NCBI GenBank assembly: GCA_046304235.1
Contig: JBKCEW010000004.1
Location: forward strand, 62,001 to 126,000
Origin: CANHVK01 sp046304235
GTDB taxonomy: Bacteria > Bacteroidota > Bacteroidia > Flavobacteriales_D > Crocinitomicaceae
Reading direction: 5' to 3'
Length of the DNA stretch: 64,000 bases
In this document: one piece after another, positions 19,193-28,419 of the stretch
How positions within the stretch are numbered: position 1 is the stretch's first letter
How the letters are laid out: every line of letters starts with the position of its first letter
The notes under the pieces: generated by a model
Told to the model about the DNA's origin: nothing
Databases searched by the model: none
What the model saw: only the letters and a program-made list of their open reading frames with translations
Made by a program: the position numbers and the translations under genes

Positions 19193-19253
19193 TTATGAAT
19201 TTTGAGTTATGAATGAACACTAAGTCATAATTCATAACTCATAAATTATAATT
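19193..19253. repeat. AT-rich inverted repeat downstream of rpiB
   Basis: ATTATGAATTTTGAGTTATG followed about 10 bases later by TCATAATTCATAACTCATAA forms an imperfect hairpin. It sits between the convergent rpiB and serine-hydrolase genes. Similar strings occur at 18330-18350 (TTTATGAGTTATGAA) and 21144-21177 (AATTCATAACTCATCATTAA). Confidence 0.6.
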
Positions 19254-20407
19254 CACTCAAAAGGATACCCCTTAAACAAGTTTGCTAGTTTGTGAATTTG
19301 ATATACACTTTTCGTGTAAGCATTTGATAAAGCAATTATACAGACTGTATCACCACGTAAGGTAGCATAACAACCTGTGTTTCCGTGCCACCAACCTGTA
19401 TGAAAAAAATATGGTTTTTTATCTGGTACTTCTACCATTCGCATTCCTAATCCATAATTTCTTGATCCTGCTCTTTCATAACTATATCCACGGTAAATTT
19501 CTTTACGTGCTTTTTCAGAAAGAAAGTCTTTGGAATAGGTTGAGATATCCATTTTAAGTATATCTCTTGCGGTGCTGTACATATTTTTATCTCCATATAC
19601 ACCATCAAGAAAATCAACTGCTTGCATTATATAACGTGAATTATATGATGGAGAAACTTCGTTTATTTTTTCAGGTTTATCCATTATAAAACTGTTTTCC
19701 ATTTCTAATGGTTCGAAAATCAGTTCTTTCATTGCAACAGGAAATTTCTTTTCTGATGCTTTTTCAATGATTAATGCTAATAATGCATAGTTTGTGTTAC
19801 AATAAGAAAAGTGAGTTCCTGCAGGATAGTTTAATGGAAATTTATATTTGTTTATCATTTTTAACACATCTTTATTTCTCATTATGAATTTTTTATTCCA
19901 AATTCCTTCTGAAAAATACCCGTAATAAGGTATACCGCTCCGATGATTTAACAACATTCTAACAGTTACATCTTTATAAGGAATAGTTGGTAAATATTTT
20001 CGTATATCATCTTCGAGGTTAATTTTACCTTTATCTACCAAACGCATTGTGGCTAAAGCAGTGGCTACTTTACTGATTGAAGCAATATGTATAGGAGTTG
20101 TTGCGTTTAATTTTTTGTTTTTCTCATAATTCAAAAAACCATTTACTTTTTCGAATATGATTTTCCCATTTTTAGCGACCAAAAACATTCCGTTAAAACT
20201 CTTTTTTCCAAGAATATCATTGTAAAACGGGTAAATTCCTTGTTTTTTTTCTTTGATAAATGATTTTTCCACCTCGTTAAATTCAGGTGTATAATCTTCT
20301 TTTTTAGTCTGTTGTTTTGATTTTTCTTCTGCTCTTTTTGTCGTACACCCTGATAATATGGAAATGCTCAATGCACCAATAATTACATACTGCCCTAAAA
20401 ATTTCAT
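19253..20407 (-). CDS. Class-C beta-lactamase-like serine hydrolase, lipoprotein
   Basis: A 384-residue protein with a lipobox (ILSGC) ending its leader, so it is probably lipid-anchored in the envelope. The penicillin-binding-protein/beta-lactamase catalytic triad is visible: S110-I-S-K113 (SxxK) in HIASISKVAT, YCN in SYCNTNYALL, and HTG in FFHTGWWHG. Members include esterases, D-aminopeptidases and AmpC-like enzymes. The motifs alone do not show antibiotic hydrolysis, and I would not call resistance. It is followed by the hairpin at 19193-19253, and its own start lies just downstream of the terminator at 20434-20466. Confidence 0.85.
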   Translation of the reverse strand: MKFLGQYVIIGALSISILSGCTTKRAEEKSKQQTKKEDYTPEFNEVEKSFIKEKKQGIYPFYNDILGKKSFNGMFLVAKNGKIIFEKVNGFLNYEKNKKLNATTPIHIASISKVATALATMRLVDKGKINLEDDIRKYLPTIPYKDVTVRMLLNHRSGIPYYGYFSEGIWNKKFIMRNKDVLKMINKYKFPLNYPAGTHFSYCNTNYALLALIIEKASEKKFPVAMKELIFEPLEMENSFIMDKPEKINEVSPSYNSRYIMQAVDFLDGVYGDKNMYSTARDILKMDISTYSKDFLSEKARKEIYRGYSYERAGSRNYGLGMRMVEVPDKKPYFFHTGWWHGNTGCYATLRGDTVCIIALSNAYTKSVYQIHKLANLFKGYPFE

Positions 20408-20433
20408 AGCCTTAAAGGTACAAATTTGAAATA

Positions 20434-20466
20434 AAAAAACCCGAAACGTTTAAATTTCGGGTTTTC
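20434..20466 (-). terminator. Terminator after the DUF1648 gene (copy 1 of a duplicated hairpin)
   Basis: A-tract, ACCCGAAA, loop CGTTTAAA shared with the arms, TTTCGGGT, T-tract. Stem of about 11 bp including A-T flanks. The sequence is almost identical to the hairpin at 21089-21122. Confidence 0.8.
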
Positions 20467-20486
20467 TTTTTATAATATCTGAACTT

Positions 20487-20969
20487 TTATTTATTACTTT
20501 TTTTTACATTAAAATAAATGATTGGTCCAAAAATTGCAACTAACATTATAGGAAAAAATAGAGGGCTTACATTAACATTACTTATTGTTTGCCAACTTGC
20601 ATAACCGAAAATACCAATTATTATGATTTTTAGTATTCTTGCTATTTTAGTTCCTTTTGTATAGACTTCTAATGCGTTTTCCTCTGTGATTTCCTCAGTG
20701 TAATTTAAAATATTTGGATATCTATTTGAAATAGTTAACACTATATAACAAAACGTAGCAACACCTGGTAATCCAAAAATGTATTGTTTATCTCCACTTC
20801 CGTCTGGTTTCCCTTGCGCATTGAAATGTGTGTTTATTATTTCTGGTAAAGAATTGTAATTGTATATTATATATATCCATAATACAACTAATAATAGTAA
20901 TGCAATTGCTTCTAATATTTTATCTGATTTGGTTAACTCGATTTTTATTTTTGGTCTGTCTTTTTTCAT
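20487..20969 (-). CDS. DUF1648 domain membrane protein
   Basis: A 160-residue membrane protein with about four helices (near 18-40, 65-82, 112-128 and 134-152). Between the first two is LPEIINTHFNAQGKPDGSG, the characteristic DUF1648 motif also found in SdpI-type immunity proteins. The function of stand-alone DUF1648 proteins is unknown, and no toxin gene is next to it. It lies between two copies of the same terminator hairpin, downstream of the nuo operon, as its own transcription unit. Confidence 0.8.
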   Translation of the reverse strand: MKKDRPKIKIELTKSDKILEAIALLLLVVLWIYIIYNYNSLPEIINTHFNAQGKPDGSGDKQYIFGLPGVATFCYIVLTISNRYPNILNYTEEITEENALEVYTKGTKIARILKIIIIGIFGYASWQTISNVNVSPLFFPIMLVAIFGPIIYFNVKKSNK

Positions 20970-21088
20970 AATTTTCAGTTAATTATATTCGAATTTAATT
21001 AAAAACAGAATATGTTATACCTATTATTATCCCTTTTTTTGAAAAATGTTGAACTGATTTAATTTGTTTATTATGAATTATTTATAAA

Positions 21089-21122
21089 TAAAAAAACCCG
21101 AAACGTTTAAATTTCGGGTTTT
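21089..21122 (-). terminator. Terminator of the nuo operon (copy 2 of a duplicated hairpin)
   Basis: Arms ACCCGAAA and TTTCGGGT with A- and T-tracts, about 60 bp beyond the nuoN stop on the minus strand. Identical over roughly 30 bases to the hairpin at 20434-20466. Confidence 0.8.
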
Positions 21123-21181
21123 GTATTTATAATTAAGTTATTTTAATTCATAACTCATCATTAATCATTCATAATTAACAA

Positions 21182-22552
21182 CTACCACCCTCCTTTAATC
21201 ATATCTGGGCAAATACCCATAGCAACCGTTAAAGCAATTCCGATGATTAGTACCAATTTTGAGGTGTTTGTTAATGGAATAACTTCTTCGCTATCTCCTT
21301 TGAACATAGTTACTATTAAACGGAAATAGTAGTAGATACTGATTGCAGAACCAACTAATGCAACAATGATTAATTCTATTCCGTGTTTTTCTAAATACGA
21401 TTCGAATAAGAAATATTTTCCGAAGAAACCAGCAAATGGTGGAATTCCTGCTAATGAAAGCATCGAAATGATAGTCGCTACCACTAACAAAGGATTTTTC
21501 TTTCCTAGCCCTTTAAATCCATCAAAATCCGTATTTCCTTTTGCGTTTGCTACTGCACTAATTACCGTGAAAGCAACTATTGTAGAAACAGAATATGCTA
21601 ATGTGTAATAAATCAATGCGTGTCCTCCGTTTTCGTTGTTTGCTAACACTGCTAATAACAAATATCCAGCGTGAGAAATACCTGAATAAGCCAACATTCT
21701 CTTTGCATTCGTTTGGAATACTGCAATTACATTACCTACTATAACTGTAATTCCTGCTATCCACGTTAATGTTGGTTCCCAAATACCTGTTTGTGTTCCA
21801 AAACTTGTAGTAAATAATTTAAAGAATGCTGCAATCGCTGCTGTTTTTACAACGGTTGACATTAAACTTGTTACTTGTATTGGTGCTCCTTCATATACAT
21901 CTGGTGCCCAAAAATGGAAAGGAACAGCAGAAATTTTAAATGATAATCCAATCACTAATAATAAAATACCTGTGTAAACTAATTCCACATTTTTCGCTCC
22001 GTTTTGCATATACATTTTGATTTCTTCAATATCAAATGAAGCAGTTGCTCCGTAGATAAACGCAATTCCCATCAATAAGAAACCAGTAGCAAATGAACCC
22101 ATTAAGAAATATTTCATCGCTGATTCATTCGATGCTAAATCATTCTTTTTACTACCTGCTAATACATAAATACATATAGAAAGTATCTCAATACCAATAA
22201 ATAACATTGTTAAGTTATGGTAAGAAACCATACAAACTGCTCCTACTAACGAGAATAATACCAACGTAGTTTTGTCTGCTATGTGTTGTTCATCATCAAA
22301 GAAACTGATAGAAGATAACAACCATAAAATTCCTGTAATAATAATTACTGCTGTGAATGCTACACTTTGGTTATCAAAAGAAACCATATTGTAGAAATGC
22401 ATCGGTAGCGGATTGTCCCATTCAGTTACTGTTATACCTAATGCAACTAGTAAACCTACAATGGCAATTTTATGAATTACTTTTTTGAAGTTTAAAATTT
22501 CAGATAAAATTCCTAAAATTCCTAAACTGCTTAATATGACTAATGTTTTCAT
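21182..22552 (-). CDS. nuoN: NADH-quinone oxidoreductase subunit N
   Basis: A 456-residue antiporter-like membrane subunit of complex I, one of three proton-pumping modules with NuoL and NuoM. It contains the proton-conducting core around LMGIEILSICIYVLAGS (the conserved helix-5 glutamate), WAPDVYEGAP, and the late-helix segment LAYSGISHAGY. It is the last gene of the operon, 19 bp after nuoM, and a strong terminator follows. The N-terminus is slightly short against some homologues, but the ATG at 22552 gives a proper first helix. Confidence 0.95.
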   Translation of the reverse strand: MKTLVILSSLGILGILSEILNFKKVIHKIAIVGLLVALGITVTEWDNPLPMHFYNMVSFDNQSVAFTAVIIITGILWLLSSISFFDDEQHIADKTTLVLFSLVGAVCMVSYHNLTMLFIGIEILSICIYVLAGSKKNDLASNESAMKYFLMGSFATGFLLMGIAFIYGATASFDIEEIKMYMQNGAKNVELVYTGILLLVIGLSFKISAVPFHFWAPDVYEGAPIQVTSLMSTVVKTAAIAAFFKLFTTSFGTQTGIWEPTLTWIAGITVIVGNVIAVFQTNAKRMLAYSGISHAGYLLLAVLANNENGGHALIYYTLAYSVSTIVAFTVISAVANAKGNTDFDGFKGLGKKNPLLVVATIISMLSLAGIPPFAGFFGKYFLFESYLEKHGIELIIVALVGSAISIYYYFRLIVTMFKGDSEEVIPLTNTSKLVLIIGIALTVAMGICPDMIKGGW

Positions 22553-22571
22553 ATCTTATCTATTACAATGC

Positions 22572-24038
22572 TTATTTTTTAGTTACTTCCATTATGGTAA
22601 AAATGTTTTTTACCGCTGGTTCAATCACCTCCATCAATGGTTTTGGATAAACCCCAACGAAGAAAATGATTATGATTAATGGGAAGATTATTACTTTCTC
22701 TTGCCATACTAAATCGAAGAATTTATCTGATACAGCTGTTTTATCTCCTAAAATTGCTGATTGATAACTTCTCAACATATATACTGCTCCAAGAATTGTT
22801 GATAAACCTGCAAATCCTGCTAACCATCCGTTGTATTCGTAAATACCTGCTAATAACAAGAATTCTCCTACGAAACCACTTGTTAATGGTAAAGCAATAG
22901 ATGCCATCATAATAATCATAAATACCGTTGCATAAATTGGTGCTACGATACGAATACCTCCTAGTTGGTCTAATTGTCTTGTTCCTGTTCTTTCTTCTAA
23001 AATACTAACCATATAGAACAAACCGAAAGAACTAATACCGTGAGCAAACATTTGAACCACCGCTCCTGATAAACCTGTATCTGTAATACTGAATACTCCT
23101 GCTGCAATTAATCCAACGTGCGCTGCTGATGAATAAGCAATTAATCGTTTGTAATCTTTTTGGTACATAGCCATCAATGAAGCGTAAATTACTCCAATCA
23201 CTGCTAATGTAATTACCGTTGGTCCCCAAAGTGATTCGTGCATTCCTTGTGGTACCATTGGTAACAAAATACGAATAGCACCATATACCCCCATTTTAGA
23301 CATAATCCCTGACAATAACATTGTTCCAGGTGTTGGTGCATCTGTATAGGTATCTGCTAACCAAGAATGGAATGGGAAAACAGGCATTTTAATAGCGAAT
23401 GCAAGGAAGAATAACCAAAACACCCACGATTGTGTACCTTTTGTTAATTGAAGATCATACAACGCTTGTAAAGAGAAATTATGCGGTACAGGTGTTTGTA
23501 AATACAAATAGATTAAACCTGCTAACATTAATAAACTTCCTGCTAATGTATAGATGAAGAATTTGAATGTGATTTTAATTTTCTCTGCTCCACCCCAAAT
23601 CAATGCGATAAAGTAAATCGGAATTAAAGCAACCTCCCAGAAAATGTAAAATAAGAAAGCATCTTGTGCTGTAAATACACCTACTAATCCAAATTGCATC
23701 AATAAAATCAATGCATATAACGTTGATTGATTGTGGTATGTTTTACGGTTTGCAACTAATATGATAAAAGGTACTAACACGGTTGTTAATAACACTAATA
23801 TCAAACTGATACCATCCATACCGATATGGAAATTAATTCCCATACTTTTAATCCACGGTTGATTACTCACAAATTGAGCATTCACGATTTTCTTATCAAA
23901 GTTCAGGAATGCGGTAACACCCAACACTAATTCAGCGATACTTGCACCTAATGCAATTGTTTTTACGCTGTTCCCTTTAATGAAGAATAAAACTAAACCT
24001 ACTATTAAAGGAAGTAATAAAAGCAATGTAGTTATCAT
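22572..24038 (-). CDS. nuoM: NADH-quinone oxidoreductase subunit M
   Basis: A 488-residue, 14-helix proton-pumping subunit. Visible hallmarks are FYIFWEVALIPIYFI with the channel glutamate, FPFHSWLADTYTDAPTPG, the AYSSAAHVGL segment, and GFVGEFLLLAG. It couples quinone reduction in the arm to proton translocation. It starts 10 bp after nuoL and is followed by nuoN after 19 bp. Confidence 0.96.
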   Translation of the reverse strand: MITTLLLLLPLIVGLVLFFIKGNSVKTIALGASIAELVLGVTAFLNFDKKIVNAQFVSNQPWIKSMGINFHIGMDGISLILVLLTTVLVPFIILVANRKTYHNQSTLYALILLMQFGLVGVFTAQDAFLFYIFWEVALIPIYFIALIWGGAEKIKITFKFFIYTLAGSLLMLAGLIYLYLQTPVPHNFSLQALYDLQLTKGTQSWVFWLFFLAFAIKMPVFPFHSWLADTYTDAPTPGTMLLSGIMSKMGVYGAIRILLPMVPQGMHESLWGPTVITLAVIGVIYASLMAMYQKDYKRLIAYSSAAHVGLIAAGVFSITDTGLSGAVVQMFAHGISSFGLFYMVSILEERTGTRQLDQLGGIRIVAPIYATVFMIIMMASIALPLTSGFVGEFLLLAGIYEYNGWLAGFAGLSTILGAVYMLRSYQSAILGDKTAVSDKFFDLVWQEKVIIFPLIIIIFFVGVYPKPLMEVIEPAVKNIFTIMEVTKK

Positions 24039-24048
24039 TCTCTGTTTG

Positions 24049-25959
24049 TTATTTGTTTAATAAATTAATTACCAATATTACAATGATACTCACTACCATT
24101 GCGAAGATATAGAAACCGGTATTCCCTGATTGTACTCTTCTAACCACGCTACTCACCCACACGATTGCGTTTCCTGTACCACTTACTACGAAATCTACTC
24201 CTTTTAATTCAAGGAATTTATACGTAAAACCTGATAATGCATTCAATGGTTTTGTGATGATTGCGTTGTATAACTCATCTACATAGTATTTGTTTGCCAA
24301 CAAGTTTGGTAAGAATCCTTGTTTTTTATCATCTCCTGCAGGAACATTTTTTCCTTTAACGAATTTCGTATATGCAAATAACAACATTAAAATCGTGATT
24401 AATACAGTTGCACCCATTAACACCCATTCCATACTGTGAGACATTTTGTGTCCGTGTGTAAACGCATCTGAATCTTTTAATACAGGGTGTAAGAAACCTT
24501 TTAACCAATGTCCCTCGTGTACCATTATATCTGGAATACCTGCAAATCCTGCAATCGTTGCTAATATTGCTAATACGATTAACGGAATAGTCATCGTTTT
24601 TGGTGATTCGTGTAAATGGTGTTTTTGTTCTTCTGTTCCTCTGAAACTTCCGAAGAAAGTAACAAATAATAAACGGAACATATAGAACGTAGTCATCATT
24701 GAACCAAGTACACCCAATACCCAGAAAAGTGGGCTTTTTTCGTATGCGTGTGCTAAAATTTCATCTTTTGAGAAAAATCCTGAAAATGGTGGAATACCTG
24801 AAATAGCAATAGTTCCAATTAAGAATGTAGCATAGGTAATAGGAATGTGTTTTTTCAATCCTCCCATTTTACGAATGTCTTGTTCACCGCACATAGCGTG
24901 GATAACGCTACCTGCACCCAAGAATAACAATGCTTTGAAGAAAGCGTGTGTCATCAAATGGAAAACACCACCCGTGAAAGCACCTACTCCTAATGCAAGG
25001 AACATATATCCTAATTGACTTACCGTTGAATAAGCCAATACTTTTTTGATATCGTTTTGGAAAATACCGATAGATGCTGCAAATACAGCAGTTACCCCAC
25101 CAATGATTGCAACAAACTCTAATGTTTCAGGTGAAAGACTGTATAAAATGTTTGAACGAACAATCATATAAACCCCAGCGGTAACCATTGTTGCAGCGTG
25201 AATTAATGCAGAAACTGGTGTTGGTCCTGCCATTGCATCTGGTAACCACGTGTATAAAGGAATTTGAGCACTTTTTCCCATTGCTCCAATGAACAACAAT
25301 AAAGTGGCTGCTACGATTGCTGGTTCGCTTTCTTTTAAATTCAATGCTTCTCCAAATACGTTACTGTATTGAATAGAACCAAAAGTAATGTAGATTAAGA
25401 AGATACCTAAAATGAAACCTAAATCCCCTATTCTGTTTACGATGAATGCTTTTTTTGCAGCATCGTTGTAAGAACTGTTTTTGAACCAGAAACCGATTAA
25501 TAAATAAGATGCTAATCCTACACCTTCCCAACCTGCAAACATTAACAAGTAGTTATCACCTAAAACAAGTAATAACATAAAGAAAACGAACAAGTTTAAG
25601 TAAGAAAAGAATTTTGCATATCCTTCATCGTCGTGCATATATCCCATTGAATATAGGTGGATTAAGAAACCAACACCTGTAATAATCAATAACATAATAG
25701 ATGATAATGGGTCTATTAAGAACGCAATATTTACTTTGAAATCACCAGCGGCAATCCACTCAAATAAGTTCAATGTAAATGATTTCTCTTTGCTTCCCGA
25801 GATTTCGAAGAAAATTCCTAACGCTAACAAGAAAGAACCTAATACCATTGTGCTTGCAATGATACCTGAAAGGCTTTTAGAAAGGTAGGATTTACCAAGG
25901 CTGACAATCAAAAATCCTGTCAACGGTAAAAGTGGTACTAACCAAATTAACTCTTTCAT
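24049..25959 (-). CDS. nuoL: NADH-quinone oxidoreductase subunit L
   Basis: A 636-residue distal proton-pumping subunit of complex I. Conserved stretches are MFAGWEGVGLASYLLIGFW, LYTWLPDAMAGPTPVSALIH and LAYSTVSQLGYMFLALG. The long C-terminal part contains the lateral-helix region typical of NuoL, with a histidine-rich loop (HHLHESPKTM) before it. Length matches the family. It starts 5 bp after nuoK. Confidence 0.96.
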   Translation of the reverse strand: MKELIWLVPLLPLTGFLIVSLGKSYLSKSLSGIIASTMVLGSFLLALGIFFEISGSKEKSFTLNLFEWIAAGDFKVNIAFLIDPLSSIMLLIITGVGFLIHLYSMGYMHDDEGYAKFFSYLNLFVFFMLLLVLGDNYLLMFAGWEGVGLASYLLIGFWFKNSSYNDAAKKAFIVNRIGDLGFILGIFLIYITFGSIQYSNVFGEALNLKESEPAIVAATLLLFIGAMGKSAQIPLYTWLPDAMAGPTPVSALIHAATMVTAGVYMIVRSNILYSLSPETLEFVAIIGGVTAVFAASIGIFQNDIKKVLAYSTVSQLGYMFLALGVGAFTGGVFHLMTHAFFKALLFLGAGSVIHAMCGEQDIRKMGGLKKHIPITYATFLIGTIAISGIPPFSGFFSKDEILAHAYEKSPLFWVLGVLGSMMTTFYMFRLLFVTFFGSFRGTEEQKHHLHESPKTMTIPLIVLAILATIAGFAGIPDIMVHEGHWLKGFLHPVLKDSDAFTHGHKMSHSMEWVLMGATVLITILMLLFAYTKFVKGKNVPAGDDKKQGFLPNLLANKYYVDELYNAIITKPLNALSGFTYKFLELKGVDFVVSGTGNAIVWVSSVVRRVQSGNTGFYIFAMVVSIIVILVINLLNK

Positions 25960-25964
25960 TGCGC

Positions 25965-26282
25965 TTAAAATTTAAGTTTGTTAAGAAATCCAATATCCGT
26001 AGTTTGTGTATTACGGTGTATCATTATCAAAATGGATAAACCAACAGCCACTTCTGCTGCTGCTACCGCCATAATGAAGAATACAAATACTTGTCCTTTT
26101 CCATCTCCGTGGTGTGCAGAAAATGCTACCATTAATAAGTTCACTGCGTTTAGCATTAACTCAATACACATAAAGATGATAATGGCATTTCTTCTTAAAA
26201 GAACCCCCATCACACCGATTGAGAACAATGCTGCACTCAACAAAATATAATGATTTAAGGGTATAGCCTGTAATGTTTCCAT
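25965..26282 (-). CDS. nuoK: NADH-quinone oxidoreductase subunit K
   Basis: A 105-residue, three-helix subunit. The helix-2 glutamate lies in [11 protein letters not shown] and a second conserved acidic position in [10 protein letters not shown], both part of the proton path between the quinone site and the antiporter modules. Family-typical length; start 3 bp after nuoJ and stop 5 bp before nuoL. Confidence 0.95.
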   Translation of the reverse strand: METLQAIPLNHYILLSAALFSIGVMGVLLRRNAIIIFMCIELMLNAVNLLMVAFSAHHGDGKGQVFVFFIMAVAAAEVAVGLSILIMIHRNTQTTDIGFLNKLKF

Positions 26283-26285
26283 ACT

Positions 26286-26783
26286 CTATTTATTAACTTC
26301 TTTTTTACTTAACATTATTGCTCCAACCATTGCTCCTAATAAAAGCACAGATGAAATTTCGAATGGCAATGCAAATTCATTGAAAAGAATTTTTCCAAGG
26401 TTTGCTGTAACACCAATCGTAGCATCTTTTTGAATTAATGGTTGAGTTTCTGCTTTACCGAAAGTGGCAACTAATGTCAATAATAACATTCCTCCTGAAA
26501 CCACCCCCGCAATTTTCACCCATGTTTTTTTCACAGGTTCAGCACTAACATTCAGGTTTAATAGCATTAACACATATAAGAACAATACCATAATTGCTCC
26601 GGCATATACTACAATGTGAACTACTGCAAGGAATTGTGCATTTAATAATAAATAATGGCCCGCGATAGAGAAAAACGTAATTACTAGATATAATACGCTG
26701 TGGATTGGATTTTTAGAGAATACCACCATCAATCCAGATAGTATTGCTAAAAATGACAAGAAATAAAATACATAATGTGTCAT
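26286..26783 (-). CDS. nuoJ: NADH-quinone oxidoreductase subunit J
   Basis: A 165-residue membrane subunit with five helices. It has NPIHSVLYLVITFFSIAGHY and HIVVYAGAIMVLFLYVLML, where the helix-3 Y-A-G-A-I pattern is the flexible element of NuoJ. It sits in the membrane arm beside NuoA and NuoK. It starts 4 bp after nuoI. Confidence 0.95.
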   Translation of the reverse strand: MTHYVFYFLSFLAILSGLMVVFSKNPIHSVLYLVITFFSIAGHYLLLNAQFLAVVHIVVYAGAIMVLFLYVLMLLNLNVSAEPVKKTWVKIAGVVSGGMLLLTLVATFGKAETQPLIQKDATIGVTANLGKILFNEFALPFEISSVLLLGAMVGAIMLSKKEVNK

Positions 26784-26787
26784 TTCT

Positions 26788-27360
26788 TTATATTTTATTG
26801 TGACTTAAATTCTTATTCTTTTTGAATTCCAACACTTCTTGTGTTTGACGTTTTGTAACATCGATACGCTCGTTTACTTTTTCAACTAATTTGTCTTTTC
26901 CGTAAACGAAATCATCTCTATCGAATTCAGTAGGAACAATTCTATCTGTTAAGAAAATGGCTTCTTTCGGACACGCATCTTCGCATAAGCCGCAGAAAAT
27001 ACAACGCAACATATTGATTTCATAATTTGCTGCATATTTTTCTTCTCTGTATAATCCTTCTTCTCCTTTTTTACGTTCCGCAGCATTCATTGTGATTGCT
27101 TCTGCCGGACAAGCCACAGCACACAATTCACACGCTGTACATCTTTCAGCCCCATTCTCATCTCTTTTCAATACGTGTTGTCCACGGAAATTCGGGCTCA
27201 TATCACGTTTTACTTCAGGATATTGAATCGTTGCTGCTTTTCTAAACATATTTTTGAAAGTAATTTTCATCCCTCCCCAAATTGCAGGTATATACAATTT
27301 TTCGGAAAGTGTCATTTCTTTCTTTACTACTTGTTTTGCTCTGTTTGTTAGTGGTTGCAT
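26788..27360 (-). CDS. nuoI: NADH-quinone oxidoreductase subunit I
   Basis: A 190-residue ferredoxin-like subunit carrying clusters N6a and N6b. The two 4Fe-4S motifs are CTACELCAVACP and CIFCGLCEDACP. It passes electrons from NuoG towards NuoB at the quinone site. The start at 27360 gives a 15-residue N-terminal stretch before a possible alternative methionine; either is plausible. It starts 11 bp after nuoH. Confidence 0.95.
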   Translation of the reverse strand: MQPLTNRAKQVVKKEMTLSEKLYIPAIWGGMKITFKNMFRKAATIQYPEVKRDMSPNFRGQHVLKRDENGAERCTACELCAVACPAEAITMNAAERKKGEEGLYREEKYAANYEINMLRCIFCGLCEDACPKEAIFLTDRIVPTEFDRDDFVYGKDKLVEKVNERIDVTKRQTQEVLEFKKNKNLSHNKI

Positions 27361-27371
27361 CTCTCTAAAAA

Positions 27372-28415
27372 TTAATTGATTTTACCATTCATCCACATTA
27401 CTACACCTGTAACCAAGATATTTAAAATCGCTAACGGAATTAGTGATTTCCATCCTAACCTCATCAACTGGTCATATCTGAAACGTGGTAAAGTCCAACG
27501 GATCCACATAAAGAAGAAGATGAAGAAGAATACTTTGATAAACATAATTCCTGTTCCTAATGCAGTTGCCATTGTTGTTGACAATCCTAATGCTTCGTTG
27601 ATTTCATTTTGGAATGGGAAATGGTATCCTCCAAAGTAGAAAGTTACAATTACTGCAGAAGAGATAAACATATTGATGTATTCTGCAAATAGGAATAAAC
27701 CTAATTTCATACTTGAATACTCTGTGTGGTATCCACCAATCAATTCTGATTCACTTTCAGGCATATCGAAAGGTGCTCTGTTTAACTCTGCAAAAGCACA
27801 AATTAAAAAGATTAAAAACCCTAATGGTTGATATACAAAGTTTGCTAATCCTGCATCTTGTTGATCAGCGATTTCTTTCAAACTCATTGTACCTGTTGAC
27901 ATAATCAACGCGATGATTGCTAATCCCATTGCGATTTCGTAACTAATCATCTGTGCAGATGCACGAATAGCACCCATCAACGAGTATTTGTTGTTTGATG
28001 CCCAACCACCAATCATAATACCATAAACTCCTAATGACGTAATACCAAATATGTAAAGTACACCAATATTTAAGTCTGCTACTTGTAATTGGAAAGTGTG
28101 TCCCCATAATTCGATATCGCCTCCCCAAGGAATTAATGCTCCTGCCATCAATGCAGTGGTCATTGCGATACACGGTCCAAGGATAAATAAGGCTTTGTTT
28201 GAAACGTTAGGAATGATTTCCTCTTTCATAAACATTTTAACCCCATCCGCCAATGGTTGTAACAATCCAAGTGGTCCCGCTCTGTTTGGTCCTTTACGGT
28301 TTTGCATCCAAGCAGAAACTTTACGCTCCAATAAAGTTGAATACATTGCCACCAATAAAGAAACGGCAAACATTGTAACAACCAAAATGATTTTAAATAA
28401 TAATCCGGCTTCCAT
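27372..28415 (-). CDS. nuoH: NADH-quinone oxidoreductase subunit H
   Basis: A 347-residue membrane subunit forming the quinone chamber with NuoB and NuoD. Hallmarks are ERKVSAWMQNRKGPNRAGP in the first loop, the acidic quinone-gate loop APFDMPESESELIGGYHTEY, and MWIRWTLPRFRYDQLM near the C-terminus. About eight helices. It starts 4 bp after nuoG. Confidence 0.96.
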   Translation of the reverse strand: MEAGLLFKIILVVTMFAVSLLVAMYSTLLERKVSAWMQNRKGPNRAGPLGLLQPLADGVKMFMKEEIIPNVSNKALFILGPCIAMTTALMAGALIPWGGDIELWGHTFQLQVADLNIGVLYIFGITSLGVYGIMIGGWASNNKYSLMGAIRASAQMISYEIAMGLAIIALIMSTGTMSLKEIADQQDAGLANFVYQPLGFLIFLICAFAELNRAPFDMPESESELIGGYHTEYSSMKLGLFLFAEYINMFISSAVIVTFYFGGYHFPFQNEINEALGLSTTMATALGTGIMFIKVFFFIFFFMWIRWTLPRFRYDQLMRLGWKSLIPLAILNILVTGVVMWMNGKIN

Positions 28416-28419
28416 TTTA

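Noticed and set aside
19253..20407. Antibiotic-resistance beta-lactamase
   Set aside because: SxxK, YxN and HxG motifs only place it in the broad PBP/class-C hydrolase superfamily; most chromosomal lipoprotein members are not resistance enzymes.
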